Shown one piece after another: positions 1 through 13,480 of a stretch of 64,000 bases of DNA. The stretch is from Anaeramoeba flamelloides (Eukaryota; Metamonada; Anaeramoebidae). The stretch lies in NCBI GenBank assembly GCA_027625915.1, contig JANTQA010000038.1:690001-754000 (forward strand). The letters are read 5' to 3'. The number at the start of each line of letters is the position of its first letter. Positions within the stretch are counted from its first letter, which is position 1. The notes beneath the pieces are model-generated. The model had not been told where the DNA came from. It made no database searches and worked only from the letters and a program-made list of their open reading frames with translations. The translations under genes were made by a program, and so were the position numbers.

Positions 1-171
1 CAGTTTTTCAAAATTCGGCCAAGATATCAACTTTTCTTTGATTGGGTAACTACATAGATGAAATTTTATCGAAGAGTTTATTTTTGAGATTAATTAAAAA
101 CTCAACTCATAAAATGACATAAATGAAAAGCTTAATTAAAAGACCTTTATATTATTTTATTTTGAATATCA

Positions 172-450
172 GAAATATAATTTCTTCTTACAGCCATTAG
201 TTTTTTTGTAATTTGAGAAATAAAAAAAAAATTATTTAATTCCCTTTTATTTCTGTACTCTAAAAAACCGTGGCACTTTTTGTTAAGTTTTCTTGAAGTT
301 TCTGTTTATTTGTTAAGTGTTCTAGGTTTTTTTTTTACTTTAGAAATAAACTGGAAATTTATTAAAATTTTCTGTTTATTTCTAAAGCAAAAAAAACCTA
401 ATGAAAATCCATAGACTTTAAAGTTAAAAAAGAAAAACCCAAGAAAAAAG
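172..450. repeat. Hairpin-array repeat cluster 1
   Basis: Starts with a terminus-like TTCTTCTTACAGCCATTAG, like the one at 38930. It holds a palindromic module in which a run reading CTAGG then T's then ACTTTAGAAATAAAC is mirrored by GTTTATTTCTAAAG then A's then CCTAA (about 322-403). The same modules recur at 13035, 21984, 30441, 38916, 40350 and 55620. Confidence 0.6.
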
Positions 451-540
451 GTAAATACTCGAAGATACTTGTTGGTACTCGAAGGCAATCTATGACAATT
501 CGATGATACTTACTTAATTTCAAAAAAAGTTTATACATTT

Positions 541-1310
541 AAATAAAAATCATAATTTTCTTTATTATCAACCAATTACAAGATAAATAATGAATTTTTA
601 TTTTGAATAGTACCAAAGATATTATTCTTGATATTGCTATTAATTTGAATTAATTCTTGAATCCCGATTATTCTATTGTCTTTATAAACTCCATTTCACT
701 TAAAGGGGTCCAACAAACAATGAAAAAGTCACTTAATTTTTCAGAATCAAACAAACTACAATTGTTTAGAAATAAGAGAAATAATAAAATTCCGATTAGA
801 GTTTGATCATCCTAAAAGAAATACCTTGTCAAACTTTAAAATTTCAAAAAAAAAAAAAAATTTTTTGCTCCCCTTTTGTGTGAAATTTCTCTTGTAAAAT
901 TTCTCAATTTCTTTAGAAAATTCAAATTGTTGTCAATTAGATTATTTAAAAAGTGTATGAATTTTCTAAGAAAATACAGACTCACTTTTCTTAATCATAA
1001 GTTGGATTTCCAAACATTTTTTTTTTTTCAAATCTATTTTTTAAAAAAAAAAAGAAAAAGTAAAAAAAAGCAAAAAACAAATTTGCAAAAAACAAAAAAC
1101 TTTGCTAAATGAGAAAAAATGATTAGATCAAAAAATTGAAAATTTATTTTGAGAAGAATAATGAATTAAACCCATATCATGTGTTCTATTTCTTCAATAA
1201 AACAGGGTGACTTTGACTGAAAAAAATTTTAGAATGGGCAGGCCCCATAAAAATTAAAAAATTTTTTACTGATCTTTCTTGGAAATAAAATTAAGGATTA
1301 TAGTATCCCA
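541..1310. repeat. Decayed dispersed repeat, family E copy 1
   Basis: Stepwise similarity to 59640-60300: ATAAACTCCATTTCAC, then an ATTGTTTAGAAA block, then a poly-A/AAG-rich block, then ATTTATTTTGAGAAGAATAA and TGTTCTATTTCTTCAA. Part of the same order recurs near 62930-63180. Old and without recognisable protein domains, so the class is unknown. Confidence 0.5.
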
Positions 1311-1581
1311 AATGATTTTTTTAAAAAACTATTGTCTTAATTCTTTTTGTAAATCATAAAAAAAAGGTTAGTCTGTATAAATAATAAAAAAATAAAAAAA
1401 TATACATTTTTAAAAATTTTGGTCAGAAAAAAAATGTAATGAATAGACGGTAATAATATAAAAAAAGTAAAAATATTCAAAATAAAAATCGAAAAAATGT
1501 TTGTTATTTTAACCCTTTGGATTGAAAAACTCAATCCAATAGGTTAATAAAATTAAAACTACTTTATGGCATTTATGTAAT

Positions 1582-3796
1582 CTATTTGAAAGATTCAAAT
1601 TGGCTAACAATGGCTATCCAGAATAATATAAATACAATTTGTGCAATACTGCCAATGATGATAACTATTTTATAAAATATTTTGATAATTGGTTATTTGT
1701 TTGGAATGTTGGTTTTAATTATTAAACAAACAAAAAAAAAAAAAAATACAAATTATTAAGATTATCAAATCGAAAAATAAAATTTAGAAATCAAAAAAAA
1801 TAAATTATTATAATAAATAAAACAATATATTAAAAAAAATAAAATAAAATAAAAAAAAAAATAAATTTTTTTTACCTGGAGCTATTGTTCCTCTTCCCTT
1901 TTCATATTCTGTTGCAAAGGCAAATGATGATAATGCAAGTGGTAAACACCCAACAACTACACAAGCCTGGACAGGTTTTCCACTAATTGTTTGAATATTA
2001 ATATAGATCATAAGGAAGAGTAAGAAAGAAGAAGAAGAAAATTGTTTAATAAAAAATAAAAAAATAAAAATAAAGGGAATTCTATAAATTCCATGAAGAT
2101 TTTTTAAAAGACGAAAAAATTACGTTAATCCAAAGATTAAACTAAGGGCAAGCATCATCGATGGGAAAATTATATGCCTTGCGAACAGATGTTTTATTGC
2201 CGTCAATATTTCAGCCTTTCCAAATTTAATTATACACTATTTTATTTAGGGAATAATAAAGATATGGTTATAACAAGATAAAATGGATTAAAATCAATAT
2301 ATAATATTCAGATCGATATTTTTTTTTTTTCTTTATAATTTGATTATTTGTTTATACAATTTAAGGTGTAGAAATCGAGAGTTAGGAAAATAAAAATGAA
2401 AGATGAACTTAAGGTTCAATTTGTGTTTGGAAAGTAAAAATTAAACTTTTAATTATTCTTAATACTAGTGATCAATTCGTTCATGTTAATTGATTTAAGT
2501 AATTAGCATCATCATAGAATTGACTATAAGTAAAATATGATGTAATTAAGCGGGAATCATATTATACGCTATATTGTTCAAATAGTTTCTGTGACTCTAA
2601 AAAAATTTATTTTATATCTTATTGCAAAATAAACTATTTCAGATTTTTTAATATTGATTACAATTAAAAATTTTCATTTTATGATTTTTTTTAAAAATTA
2701 CATTCTCCAAATCTTAAGATAGAAACTCGAAATATTATTATTATTCCAGTATTTATAAATTAAATATTTAGAATCACCCAAAAGTAACTATTTTTTCAAT
2801 TTTGTTTTTTCAAGATTAAATCAATAATCATTAACTTATAAAAAAGAAAAATTGATTTTTTTTGTTTCCTTTTTACGAAACTAGTTGTATTTTCAATATA
2901 TTCCTAACATTTGAGAAATAATTTTGTCAAAAAGATCAAATGGTTAAATTTTTCATTTTTTCTCAGAAAATCTTGAAGTTTTTAGCAACTAATCTACATT
3001 TCGAGACAAATTTAAGATTGATCTTTTCCAATAAAAAAGTCTGAAGATTGGTGATCCAACCCTTAAAGAAATTCTTGAAATTTAGATTTTATATTTTTTT
3101 TTCAATTTTGACCTTGTCTGTTTCTTCTTTTTATTGGAAGAAGAGTTCTAAAGGAAGAAGAGTTATAAAGGGAAAAAGACCAAGTTTCTATTTGTTAATA
3201 CTGAAATACCGAAACACAAAAGTATGGGTAACTTGAAAATAAAATATAAAAATTCAAAGTTAAAAAATAACAAATGTTTGTAGCAAATCAGATCAAAAAG
3301 AAAAAAGAAATTACAACAAATAAAGAACGAATTACCAAAGTGAAAATTCATTATCAATTATCAAATCAAATCAAATTAAATTAACCAAAAGTATCTTGGT
3401 TTTAGTTTTAGGTGTTCTTAATTAAGATAGCCTTTTTTTTTTTTTTTTAATTTTTTACCAACTGCTTCTTATAGAGCCTTTTTTTTTTTTTTTTTTTTTT
3501 TTGATTTTTATCAATTGACTTTTTATAAATCCTTTTTTATTCAATTTTTTAAACCCTTCAGAAAATTCGGGTGTGTGTTTCCCTTGAATAGTCGTGGATT
3601 CTATGATTTTAAGTTTAAATTAAATTTTTGAAAATAAAGTAAAAGGGCATCTAGAGTGTAATTTATATACTTCTTCAATAATAAAAATAAGAAGAAATGT
3701 AGATTTTTTTCTAATAGAAGGATCATATTTTTAATTGATGAGTTCAACTTTTCCCTAAAAAGAAATTCTAAATTAGGGTCATAGCTAACAATTATC

Positions 3797-3828
<32 letters not shown>

Positions 3829-6067
3829 GTTTATCCTATTCTCCATTTAAAGTTAATAGTAAAGAATAAAATTATTTTATTTGAAAGAAATTTTTTAAGA
3901 TCAGCTATTATAATTTTATTTTGATGGCCTATTCTTTGACTTTTTTTTTTGAAAAATGTTTGTGAAAAAACAAGTTTGAATTTAAAATGAAACTTGGCCT
4001 GGAATTTAATAAATTTTAATTGAAATCAATTGAAATGCTATTTTTAGAATTTTCTAATTTGGTTTCCTGATTGAACTTTTAAGATCCAATTTTATTTTGT
4101 AATAATTTGATTTTAACAGTACACAAGTGTAAATCTGGAATGTTGTCACAAAATAGAGTTTTTACAATTTTCGAGATAAATAAAGAGTTTCTTGCGTTTC
4201 TTCAAATTTTGGTAATAGTACACGAAACCTCCTTTTTGGTTTTTTAATTCAAAGGGATTTTAAATATAAAACCATTTGATTAATACACTGACTTTGTTTG
4301 AAAAATATTTTGATTTGAATAATTTCAAGATTGGTAGTTACCAAACGATTTTTTGATTAAAATTCTTATTAGTCTGTTAAAATAATCAGAAATTATATTT
4401 ACTATGACCAAAATTTGAAGAAACGCATGATTCTCTTTATTTATCTCGAAAATTGTAAAAACTTCATTTTTTACAACACTAATATTTTACATTGATGTCT
4501 TGCTTTTGAATTGTTTAATTTTGAGATTTTGCAATTTTGGAAATTGAAGATCCCCGTTAAGGGGTGTTTTTTTTTATGAATATGTTTGTCAAGGCCAAAA
4601 ACCAAAAGATGTTCGAAATTACATAATTTTTTTTTTTTCGGTTATAAATTTTCCGGTTTATGGTAAACTTGTAAAAACCATTTTAAGGTTTGTTTTTCGA
4701 AGATAAATTTTTAATAAATAGAAATTCAATTCCGAGTGACTTTTAAATTTCCATTCTAAGGCTGGAATAGCTGTACTCAATTTGCCTATCTCCGTTTCTA
4801 TTTTTTTTTTGCAAAATGTTTCAATAAAAAGAAATTATGGAAAAAATATAAACAAATAATCTCTTACAATAAACATCCCAATTGACAAGCAACTACATGG
4901 AACTGTACAAGCGCTTATTGGTGTAATTACGTCCCAAAGAAAATCAGGAACCGTTTTGATAGCAACAATATAAATGAAGCCCAAAATTGTACCCCAAATT
5001 GGTGGGTTTGTTAGGAGTGCATATCCAATTCTTTTGAAGAGTTTTTTTTTGGAGATTATGGGAACCGTTTGGGGGCTTTTTGATGATTTATGAGAATTTG
5101 TCTTTGAAGGCAGATCAATTGATTCGTTTACATCAGAGCTGAGAAGTTCAATGTCCTCTTCTGTTGATTGGTTTTTTGAACTATTACTTCTTGAAGATTT
5201 TGCTTCGAAATTATCGCTTTCATTGTGAACAATATTTTCTTTGATTTGGTTTTTTTTTTGATCGTCTTCTTCTTCTCCTTCTGACAAGGGTCCGTTTTCT
5301 TCATTTGGTGAAACGCCCTTTTGGTATTCGTTTTGTAATCTCGTTTGAACTTTATCGTTTTCAAACAAAATTACCAAAAAGGGCATCCTAAAAAAGTTTA
5401 CCATGTTTCCCAAGATGGCATAAATTGCAAACTCTTCACCTAAAACCTCAGAAATAATGGGGATGCCAAAAATAATGTTGTTTGGCCAATTCATTGTCAT
5501 GTAAGTGATGACAAAACTTTCTTTAAAAAATTTCGAAAGTAACCCAAATTTTTTCATTACGAAGAGGATCGCAATACCAATGATATTTGCCCCTAAAAAA
5601 ATCAGAAAAAAGGACCATTGAATGTTTTCGTATTCTACGAGAAGAAACGATCGAAACACAATCGTAGGGATACACGCACGAAACACAAAAGTATTTATAT
5701 GCTTGATCGCTAGTTGGGGATCTTTGATAACCTTAGTTTTTGCAAGAAGGTATCCAATCATCATCTCAATTAAGAGCACTATTTTGTGTTAAGTTAAGGA
5801 AAGAAAAAAGAGCAAGAGAGAAAATGTTAAACATTATTAGTCCATCATGTTTGTTGCTGGTGTTGTGGTGTTGTGGTGTTGTGGTGCTGCTGTATGAAAG
5901 TTATTGATCTGACAAACTGCGATCTTGCTGGGCATGGAAGGCACTTGCGGAAAGATCTTGTTTATTCTTCCTTCGTGCGATCCAATTACAGCCAACCATT
6001 GCTTGTTGTATGATCTAAAAAGAGTGTTACCTGAACAGATCATGAATGCTTTTGTGTATACTCCCAT
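1582..6067 (-). CDS. Auxin efflux carrier (PIN-like/AEC) membrane transporter, 5 exons
   Basis: Predicted 416-residue AEC-family transporter; the family moves organic anions such as auxin across plasma or ER membranes, but the substrate here is unknown. Exons: 6067-6031, 5778-4868, 2236-2124, 1982-1876, 1664-1582 (1251 nt; all introns GT-AG, phases agree). The start ATG at 6067 gives MGVYTKAFMICS and joins to LLIEMMIGYLLAKTK, restoring the first membrane helix; without this exon there is an in-frame stop just upstream. Seen: N-terminal helices, the family motif NNIIFGIPII (residues ~111-120), a hydrophilic Ser/Glu-rich loop at ~143-250, then TNPPIWGTILGF and a C-terminal helical bundle including LPLALSSFAFATEY. 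The long loop resembles the PIN layout. Intron 2 is 2631 bp and holds foldback and family-C repeats. The family call is strong from motif order; the first and last exons rest on splice-site reasoning only. Confidence 0.85.
3048..3700. repeat. Dispersed repeat family C, copy 1
   Basis: Collinear with about 26640-27275: both have GAAATTACAACAAATAAAG, then AACCAAAAGTAT, then T-runs, then GGCATCTAGAGTGTAAT or GACATCTAGAGTGTAAT. Decayed, with no protein motif seen. Confidence 0.55.
4118..4497. repeat. Foldback (inverted-repeat) element
   Basis: The left arm around 4155-4215 contains TTTTTACAATTTTCGAGATA, followed by a CGTTTCTTCAAATTTTGGT block. The right arm around 4400-4475 is its reverse complement, spaced by about 190 bp. 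It lies in an AEC intron. No transposase; likely a MITE or solo foldback. Confidence 0.7.
5860..5890. repeat. Short GTTGTGGT tandem repeat in AEC intron 1
   Basis: Several units of GTTGTGGT/GTGGTGTT on the + strand inside the 252-bp first intron. It also gives a small His/Thr-rich open frame on the - strand that I do not treat as coding. Confidence 0.5.
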
Positions 6068-6667
6068 TTTTTGAACAAATCGAATATTTTTTTATTTTAA
6101 AGAAAAATGGTTTTTCAAATTCAACTGTTTTTTAAAAGTTGTCTGATTTTAGCATTATTAATCATTCAAAATTCTGAACCCCCTTCGTTATTAAAAGCAG
6201 AAAATGTCCTAGTTTGCGAGAATCTTATTGATTACTTTTAAAATTTAAAGGGGAAACACAAAAAGGAACTTTTCAATTTGCATTTTAGTAAACATAGAAT
6301 TCCAACGTACCAAAAGCAAGTAGAGACATTTTCCCATTTTTGAAAATTTGAAAAATGATCATAAATTAGCTTTTTTTATCATGAGCAAGAACTTGTTGAT
6401 TATTAGGACAAAAAGTCCGAGTTGAAAAATAAAATAACTCTCAAAATCAATGACCCTCTCTCAAAATTTTCTCCCAAAAAACATAAAGGAATACGAATTC
6501 GATAACACAAATTCTCCCTTTTCGATTCAAATTATTTTGACATGATCTTTTGGTTTTTTTTTTTATCAAATAATCTTAAAAAATTTTTTAAAACCTGAAA
6601 AAATTCTTGACATTTATCAAGAGATAAGATGACACTGAAATGAAAAGGGTTAGTGAATAATCAAAGT

Positions 6668-6925
6668 TTTTTTGAATAAAAATAGTGATTTTTTCCCTAA
6701 CGGTCTTACTTTTCCAGTGTACCCCCAATAACTAAGAAACTTATCAGTATATTTGATATTTTAAATGATATCAAATTCCAATTTAAAAACCATATGGGAA
6801 GATTGAGTTTGGTTGAATTTGAAGAAATATTTTTGATTTTAACTTAAAGTAACTTGGTTCTTGGGGGTACACTGGAAAAGTAAGACCGTTAGTGTAAAAA
6901 TCACAATTTTTATACCAAAAAACTT
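6668..6925. repeat. Foldback element with TA-flanked core
   Basis: Left arm ACGGTCTTACTTTTCCAGTG (from 6700), continuing with TACCCCC; the right arm is its reverse complement, ending at 6889. TA lies directly outside both ends (6698-6699 and 6890-6891). Weaker pairing continues outward to about 6668 and 6925. A Tc1/mariner-type MITE is the likeliest class. Confidence 0.7.
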
Positions 6926-8895
6926 TTGAAAAATCATGATATCATTTTTTAAATCTGTAATATTGAAAAATTTTAGTTGCCTCTTGAGATTATAACTTTG
7001 AAAGCAAAACACCTTTCGGTGCTCTTATTTATGAATTTAGAAAGCGAACCCAGAGTAGATCAGAGTTGAATCATTTAATATCAATTTTTTGAAACATTTC
7101 TTGTAATTTTTGGTTTTTTTAAATTTGGTTTTGGATCAAGAAATGAGCTGGCGTTGAATCGTTGAAATTAAGTAAAGAGCAAACTAATAAAATAGACATG
7201 AGAAGGGGTGTGTTTAAATCAAATTTTTTTCTTTTTGAAGACCAAACACAAAAGATCACCTTTTTGAATAAACTTGTTGGAATTAAAAAAAAAAAAATCC
7301 CGACCAAAGTCTATTTTCAAAGATATTTAGACATAGTCTTCTTAATTTGGATGAATCCAAACAAATTATTGCCTTGAAATCATTGGCTTGAATTAGTATT
7401 GATTATTATTCTATAAAACTTGTTGTTACAAATTTGTTTTCAAAATTCAATTTTCAATTATTTTTCTCAAAAATAAGCCAAAACAAAGAATTCTGATTTC
7501 AAAGATACAAGTAAAGCATTGAATTCTTGAAATCAAAAATGCAATAAAAAAGCTTCAACCCAAAAGAATTAGAAAATATATTTAAGGGAGTAATACATTC
7601 AAAATCATGATCAGAATTATTTTTGTTCCTAATTGATCAAAAATAAATAATTAACAAAACACAAAAATACTTTCAATAAAACTTTATTTCTGAAGAAAAA
7701 AAAATTTCCCCTTTTTTGTCCATTTTGAATATGGCATTACAATGTCTTTTTTTTCTTTTGGTATATCTTGTTGATTTTTGGTATATAAAGTTCTTCTTGA
7801 AAAATAATAATACTGGTAGATTAAAATTAAAAAAAAAAAAAATTTTTTTCCTAAAAGCTCATAAAGTAATCTTAATTAGATAATTCAAATTCTTCCTTAT
7901 CGCTTCTAATTAATTTTTCAAGATCTTGGGGTTTTTAAATCAAATAATAATGTGTAAAATATCGAAAAAATTAAAATAAATCTTTTTATTTATCAATTCA
8001 AAAAAGATCGAATAGAATTGTTTAAAAGTCCTGTCTTGAAAAACAAGATCTATCAAGATTTTTCATTTTTTAATATTAGGAAAATTGTTGTGTTATTGCT
8101 TTTAAATAAAATATAATCCTTTTTATAACTAAAAAAAAATTTTTTTAGGAACTTAGTAATAAACCCTATAAAGTTTATCAAAGTATGGAATCTAAAGAAT
8201 ACACTTTTAATTATTTGATCAATGATGTAGATCAATCTATTTCGTAAAAAAAAAATAGAATTTTTATTGATCATTTGGGAAAAATTGTGAAACAGGGAAA
8301 AAAAGTGAAACCCGTTTTTTAATTGGGAGCCTTATCAAAAATAAAAAGGAAGATCTAATAATACTCCTACTTTCACTTTAGCAAATGAAAAATTTTAATT
8401 CAGGTACACAAATATTTTAATAATTTTTTAACAAAAGGGTAAAATCTCCTCAAAACCAATGAAAAATGTTTTTTCAAGAAATTAAAAAAGCTTCCTTATT
8501 ATAATTTGAGATAAAATTTTAATTATGATAATTTGATTCTAAGAGTAAAAGAAAAAAACAATTATTAAAGACAAAATGGAGGACTCTACCTAATAGTAGT
8601 TTTTTTAATACTATCTTTTGGTAGAGGTTTTTCTTTGATTGATCTATTATTAAAAATTTGTTAAAAATGTGATTATTTTTGAGATCTCCAAAACCACACC
8701 TCGGATTTTTATAATAAAGGGAGATTTCACTTTTATTTGTTTGATTGTTTGGAAATAATATTATGGATTATTCTTTGTAGTTAATTGGTTTCTTCTTTTT
8801 ATTGATTTTGCTTTCCATTTTTAAGCTCTATTAAGCTTCCCAATTAAATCCCAAGTTTTCACTTTTTTCCCTTATTTCTCTTTTTTTCCCAAACC

Positions 8896-9135
8896 GTGAG
8901 GTTTTTTATGAATTTTGACAACCCTAATTATTTATACTTGTTTTTTGATTTATTGAATATTGTTTTGTATAAGTGTACTTTAATTAATCATCATTCTAAT
9001 AAGTGTGTGGGTTATAATTATAAAAGTTTGATTCTTAAATTAATGAAATTAGTTGTCAATTACAAGAATTTTACCAATCTTAAGCGATTTGCATCTACTA
9101 AGGAGAATCCTAAGATCAAAGTATGTTTTTATTAA
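8896..9135 (+). other. Doubtful exon-like open frame (79 codons)
   Basis: An open frame ending in KRFASTKENPKIK followed by a donor-like GTATGT at 9122. The KRFASTK-coding stretch is repeated at about 58999, where the frame is closed, so this is more likely part of the family-E repeat than a gene. No family recognised. Confidence 0.2.
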
Positions 9136-10045
9136 ACCTAAACTCATTAGTGTTTCATGATTCAAACGCGTCCGAAAAATGGTTTAGCCAAGTAGTAATA
9201 CAATCGGTTTCAAATTTAAGGCAGAAACTTATAACCGAATTTAAGGTACAAAAAAATCTCAAATTAAAGAACAAATTTTGGACTTTTTATTTTGTCACTA
9301 ATTATTTTAATTGAATTTAAATTATGTACATAATTTTGAGATTCTTTTTGCACCTTCATTATCATTGAAGTTTACACCTTCAAGGTAGAACTGAATGTAT
9401 TTCTTGATCTTCCTCAATTAAAGTTGATCTATGAATTGAGTAAAAAACTCAACAATTTCAAAAAAATCTGCATTTTACAAAAAATTTAAAGGTTGAATAA
9501 ACAATATTCAGACTCCAAAGTTGTAAATAGCTTTCTTAAATTTAAGACGAAGTGTAGATTATTAGCTAAAAAATTCAATGTTTTTAATAAATTAAATAAT
9601 TAACTAATAGATTTTTTTGATATATTATTTCTGAAACATTGGAAATATATTGATGTTACAATTAGATTTAACATAGTTAAACAAAAATAACTAGTATTTA
9701 GATTTTTATGTTGATACAAATGAATTCAATCTTCGAAATTAAAAAATTCATATCAAAATAGTTACTTCTGGAAGTTCTAAATATGAATTATTGATGACTG
9801 TAATACTATTATTTTGATTTTCAATTTTTAGATTTGGAAAAGGAATTTTTTTTAAAAAAATTCCAAAATGAAAAATTTTAAATTTAGATCATTACTAAAA
9901 AATGTAATAATTTATTGTACAATAAGATATCTAATAGATTTTTAGTGCTATTTGAGCCATTACGTACTATTATCATATACACCGAATTATAGCATACTTT
10001 ATTTATAGAGAAATGTAGGGTGGCACTAACCCCTTAACAACAAAT
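9080..10045. repeat. Dispersed repeat family E, copy 2
   Basis: Collinear with 58995-59650 (AAGCGATTTGC, TCTGCATTTT/TCTGCATTTC, TTATTTCTGAAA, AATAATTTATTG) and, in its last 220 bp, with 14436-14645. The MITE copy at 9201-9397 lies inside it and is absent from the 59-kb copy. Confidence 0.55.
9201..9397. mobile_element. Family-A palindromic MITE, old copy (197 bp)
   Basis: Same length and ends as the copies at 46-58 kb but diverged: starts CAATCGGTTTCAAATTTAAGG and ends GAACTGAATG with TA on both sides. Divergence suggests it is older than the 46-52 kb cluster. Confidence 0.7.
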
Positions 10046-13034
10046 AACTATTCATTGGATTATTTTCCTTCACTTTATTTTTTTCAATACTTTACTTTTT
10101 TTTTTTTAAGAATGAAAATATTTTATTCAATTTTTCAAATATTTTCCATAATATCATTTGTTTGAAAAAACACAAAGATCTTGTAAAATTAATTGAAATG
10201 ATAAGGAAGTTTTTGAGAAATTTAATTAAGATATTTTTTTAAACTTTTGTGATTAATTTTTTGTTTTTTTTTTAATTTTAATCTAACCATAATATTATTT
10301 TCTCCAGATTAAATCAAATCTTACAATAATGTTTTTAGTTTATTTGCCTTTTATTCTTTAAGAAAGATAAATGGAATCTCTCTTGTTATTATCTCAACAT
10401 TCTAACTTTTATATTGTATTTTATTCTTGAAAAAAAAAATATTATTATATTATTTACAAGTATACATTTTTATTGTTAAAAAGTAAAAATTAACCATATT
10501 ATAAAAGTTTCCCTTTGAAAATTAATAAAAAATTAAAAATTTTGAAATTCTGTTATTACGTCTTACTCTAATTAAACTTACCTCAAAATTCTAAAGTAAT
10601 AGTAAAAGGTATACTATGAGTTCGACAAAAAAAAGAGAGATGGTTAAAAACTTAAGATTTATCATTTTATGTTAAACTCATTGTTAAATATTTTGAATTT
10701 AAATTACTGTTTTCTAGATTTAATTCATTCAATAAAATGATTTAACTAAAGAGTTTTGATAATTTAGAATACATTATATGATTTGTATTATCCGGGAGAT
10801 TTTTATAATTAGTAAACCTAATACCTTAATAAATTGAAAGAAAATGATAATTCATTCATAGAATATTATTCTTAATGCATAAGTTTAATCAATCTTTCAA
10901 TCAAATCTACATCAAAAGAATATATTCTTAAATTCGGTTCATTGGCTTAATTTCTAATTTTTGATTAAAGTGTTCAAAATTAATTTTTTTTTTAAAGATC
11001 TTTGTGTTGATCCAAATTTTTATTTTTCTAATTCAAAATAGGGGAAAATTACTTAAAAAATTCTAAAGTATTGAATTGGAATTAATTTTGAATAATGATT
11101 TGGTTATCAATATCATGATTTGTAATTTATTTTCTATTTATATCATCTACATAATCCCAATTATTTAAATCTATCTTAAAAGAATTTGTGTTGGAACTGA
11201 AATAAAGAGTCGAAACAACTTGTATATGTTGAAAATAAAAATTCATATGAACTAAATGATTGTGTAAATTCACAAAAGAATGAATTTTTAAGATTAGAAA
11301 AAGAATACAAAATGATAATTTTTTAGTTTAAATGTTTAAATATATTTTATTACGTTTATGAGTTAAAGGTGAATAAATCTTTTTTTAAAAAATTATGAAA
11401 GAAAAAATAAATATAGTTCAAAAGTTCAAAAAAAGAAGATATTTTTAGATATGAAAATTCAAAAGAATTATCGAGGGGATGAAATTTGTGTCTGTCAAAG
11501 TTGTCTAGTATTTTTTTTTAAAATATCATGTTTTTTTAGAATTGACATTTGGAGATCAAATAAAAAAAATAAGTAGTTACATAAACGTTTGAGAATATTA
11601 GATATTCATATGAAGTAAATCTTAGCAAACTTTATATTTTCTTAAAAAAAAGAAAAACCCAAAATTCTTAGGTAATATTGAGAAAAAAAATAATAAGCAT
11701 GTTCATTTTGATCTTTAATTGATGAATTTCAGAAAATTCAAATAAAAAAATATAACCCCTTTTAAAACCATTCTTAATGTTTAAATAACATCAGAATAAC
11801 ATGTTTTTACCAAGTGACAATCGGTCTCGTAATAAAAAATATTTTTGCGACTGAATTGCAAGTCAAAAAAAAATTAATATCTAAAAATTGAAATTATATT
11901 TTGATAAGTTTAGAATAATAGAGATATACAAAATTACTACTAATAAAACAAAATGCCAGAAAATATTTCTGAAAGAAAGATAGTATTAAAATTAGAATTA
12001 TAGAATCTGTTAAGCCCGGGGTCCAATCTTTAAAAGTCTTGTAATCATTTTATTTTATTTTATTTTATCAAAAAAATGTAGTATTTGTTTTCTTTATTGC
12101 TCAAATAGCTATTTGAAAACTTTTTAAGATTATTTTTAACAAATAAATATTTCCAACTTTTTTCCACTTAGTTAATTAATAATTTCAATCACGTATCCCC
12201 AGATCAAAAACATTTTTCCGATGAATTTTTTGTTCATCTATTTAATCAAAAAATTCTTAATAGAAGTAAACAAAAAACCAATGTTTAATAAAATTTAAAT
12301 TCTGATTGAAAAAAAAAATAACAAAAGAAAAAAAAAAAATTAAAGATTGGAATAAAAATTAAGTGTGCTTTTGTAAAATATCCTTTGGCAACTATAAATA
12401 TTATCCCACAATACATTATTTTACCCTCTTTGAAAATAAATCCTTTGACTTTTTTCAATAATTAACAAATTATCTTTCGGATTTTTATTACAAATTATTT
12501 ATATCACATGCTGAAAATAAATTTCAAGAACGACTAACTTCCTAAGGCACATACAAAAATAATCAATCTTTAGGTTTTTATGACTTTACGTACACCAGTG
12601 TGATAAATTAAAAATTGAAAAATAAAAGTTTGACAAAAAATGACTTTAATTAACCTTTCATCACTAATAATAAAGTTTATTTTACAATATAATCAAAATT
12701 TCATGATTTCAAATTCATGGGAATATTTTATTTATTGTTTTTAGTATAAATACCTTTTTTAAAAGTCTCGAGTCGAAAAAAAAATATTTTTTCGGGTAAG
12801 CAATTCTCAATAAGTAAATGGATGAATTTTGGAAAATTCAATTTAGGATATTTACTCTGATAGAAAATAACACATCGTTTTTATAATACTGTACTCATCT
12901 AATAAAACTGGAATAGAGATAAAAAAACCCTCAAATTTATTTTTGTTTACAAGATTTTTCAGAATTCAAAAGAATGGAGAAAAATCATCAATTGTAATTG
13001 ATTCTTTACAATTCTGGAAATTTAATGAAAAGCT

Positions 13035-13480
13035 CTGGTAGAATGCCGTCAAGTGCCTAGGTTTTCTTGAGCTTTTCTGTTTTATTTGTTAAGTGTTCTA
13101 TGTTTTTTTGAGGTTTTTTATTATATCAGAAAAATTTATTGATTTTTCAGTTTATTTCAAAAAGTAAAAAAAAACCTAATGACAATCTATTGATTTTCTG
13201 AATAAATAGAAAACTCAAAAAAACCTAACAAAAATCTATAGATTTTTCAAAGAAACAGAAAACTCAAGAAAACCTAACAGCGTTTTTTTTTTTTTTAGTT
13301 TCTGAAATTAAAAGAAAATTCATTTAATTTTCAATTTATTTCTAAAATTCTGGTAAACCTAACGAACTTGTCTTGTTTTTTTTTTAATTTTATTTCGGAA
13401 TGTACCAAAAAAGAAATAAATTGTTAGTTTAGTTCTAAAATAAAAAAAAAACTTAACAGAAAAATTTTTTAAACAATTTA
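13035..13480. repeat. Hairpin-array repeat cluster 2
   Basis: Begins with the terminal signature ATGCCGTCAAGTGCCTAGG. Nested palindromic modules follow, including CTATTGATTTTC next to its near-complement and ACTCAAAAAAACCTAAC opposing GTTTTTTTGAGG. Confidence 0.65.

Larger units (their letters stand above)
1..1581. other. Gene-free stretch with old repeats
   Basis: No coding region is supported. About 172-450 is a hairpin-array cluster. About 640-1300 is a decayed copy of a dispersed repeat (family E) also seen near 59640-60300. The remaining sequence is A/T homopolymer-rich. Confidence 0.6.
2237..4867 (-). other. 2.6-kb repeat-bearing intron of the AEC gene
   Basis: Donor GTAAGA at 4867, acceptor AAATAG at 2238-2237, phase 0. 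The intron carries a decayed family-C repeat (about 3048-3700) and an inverted-repeat element (about 4118-4497), which account for much of its size. Confidence 0.7.

Noticed and set aside
5837-6067. 76-codon open frame on the - strand with His/Thr repeats
   Set aside because: Its first 12 codons are AEC exon 1; the rest reads into intron 1 and the GTTGTGGT repeat.
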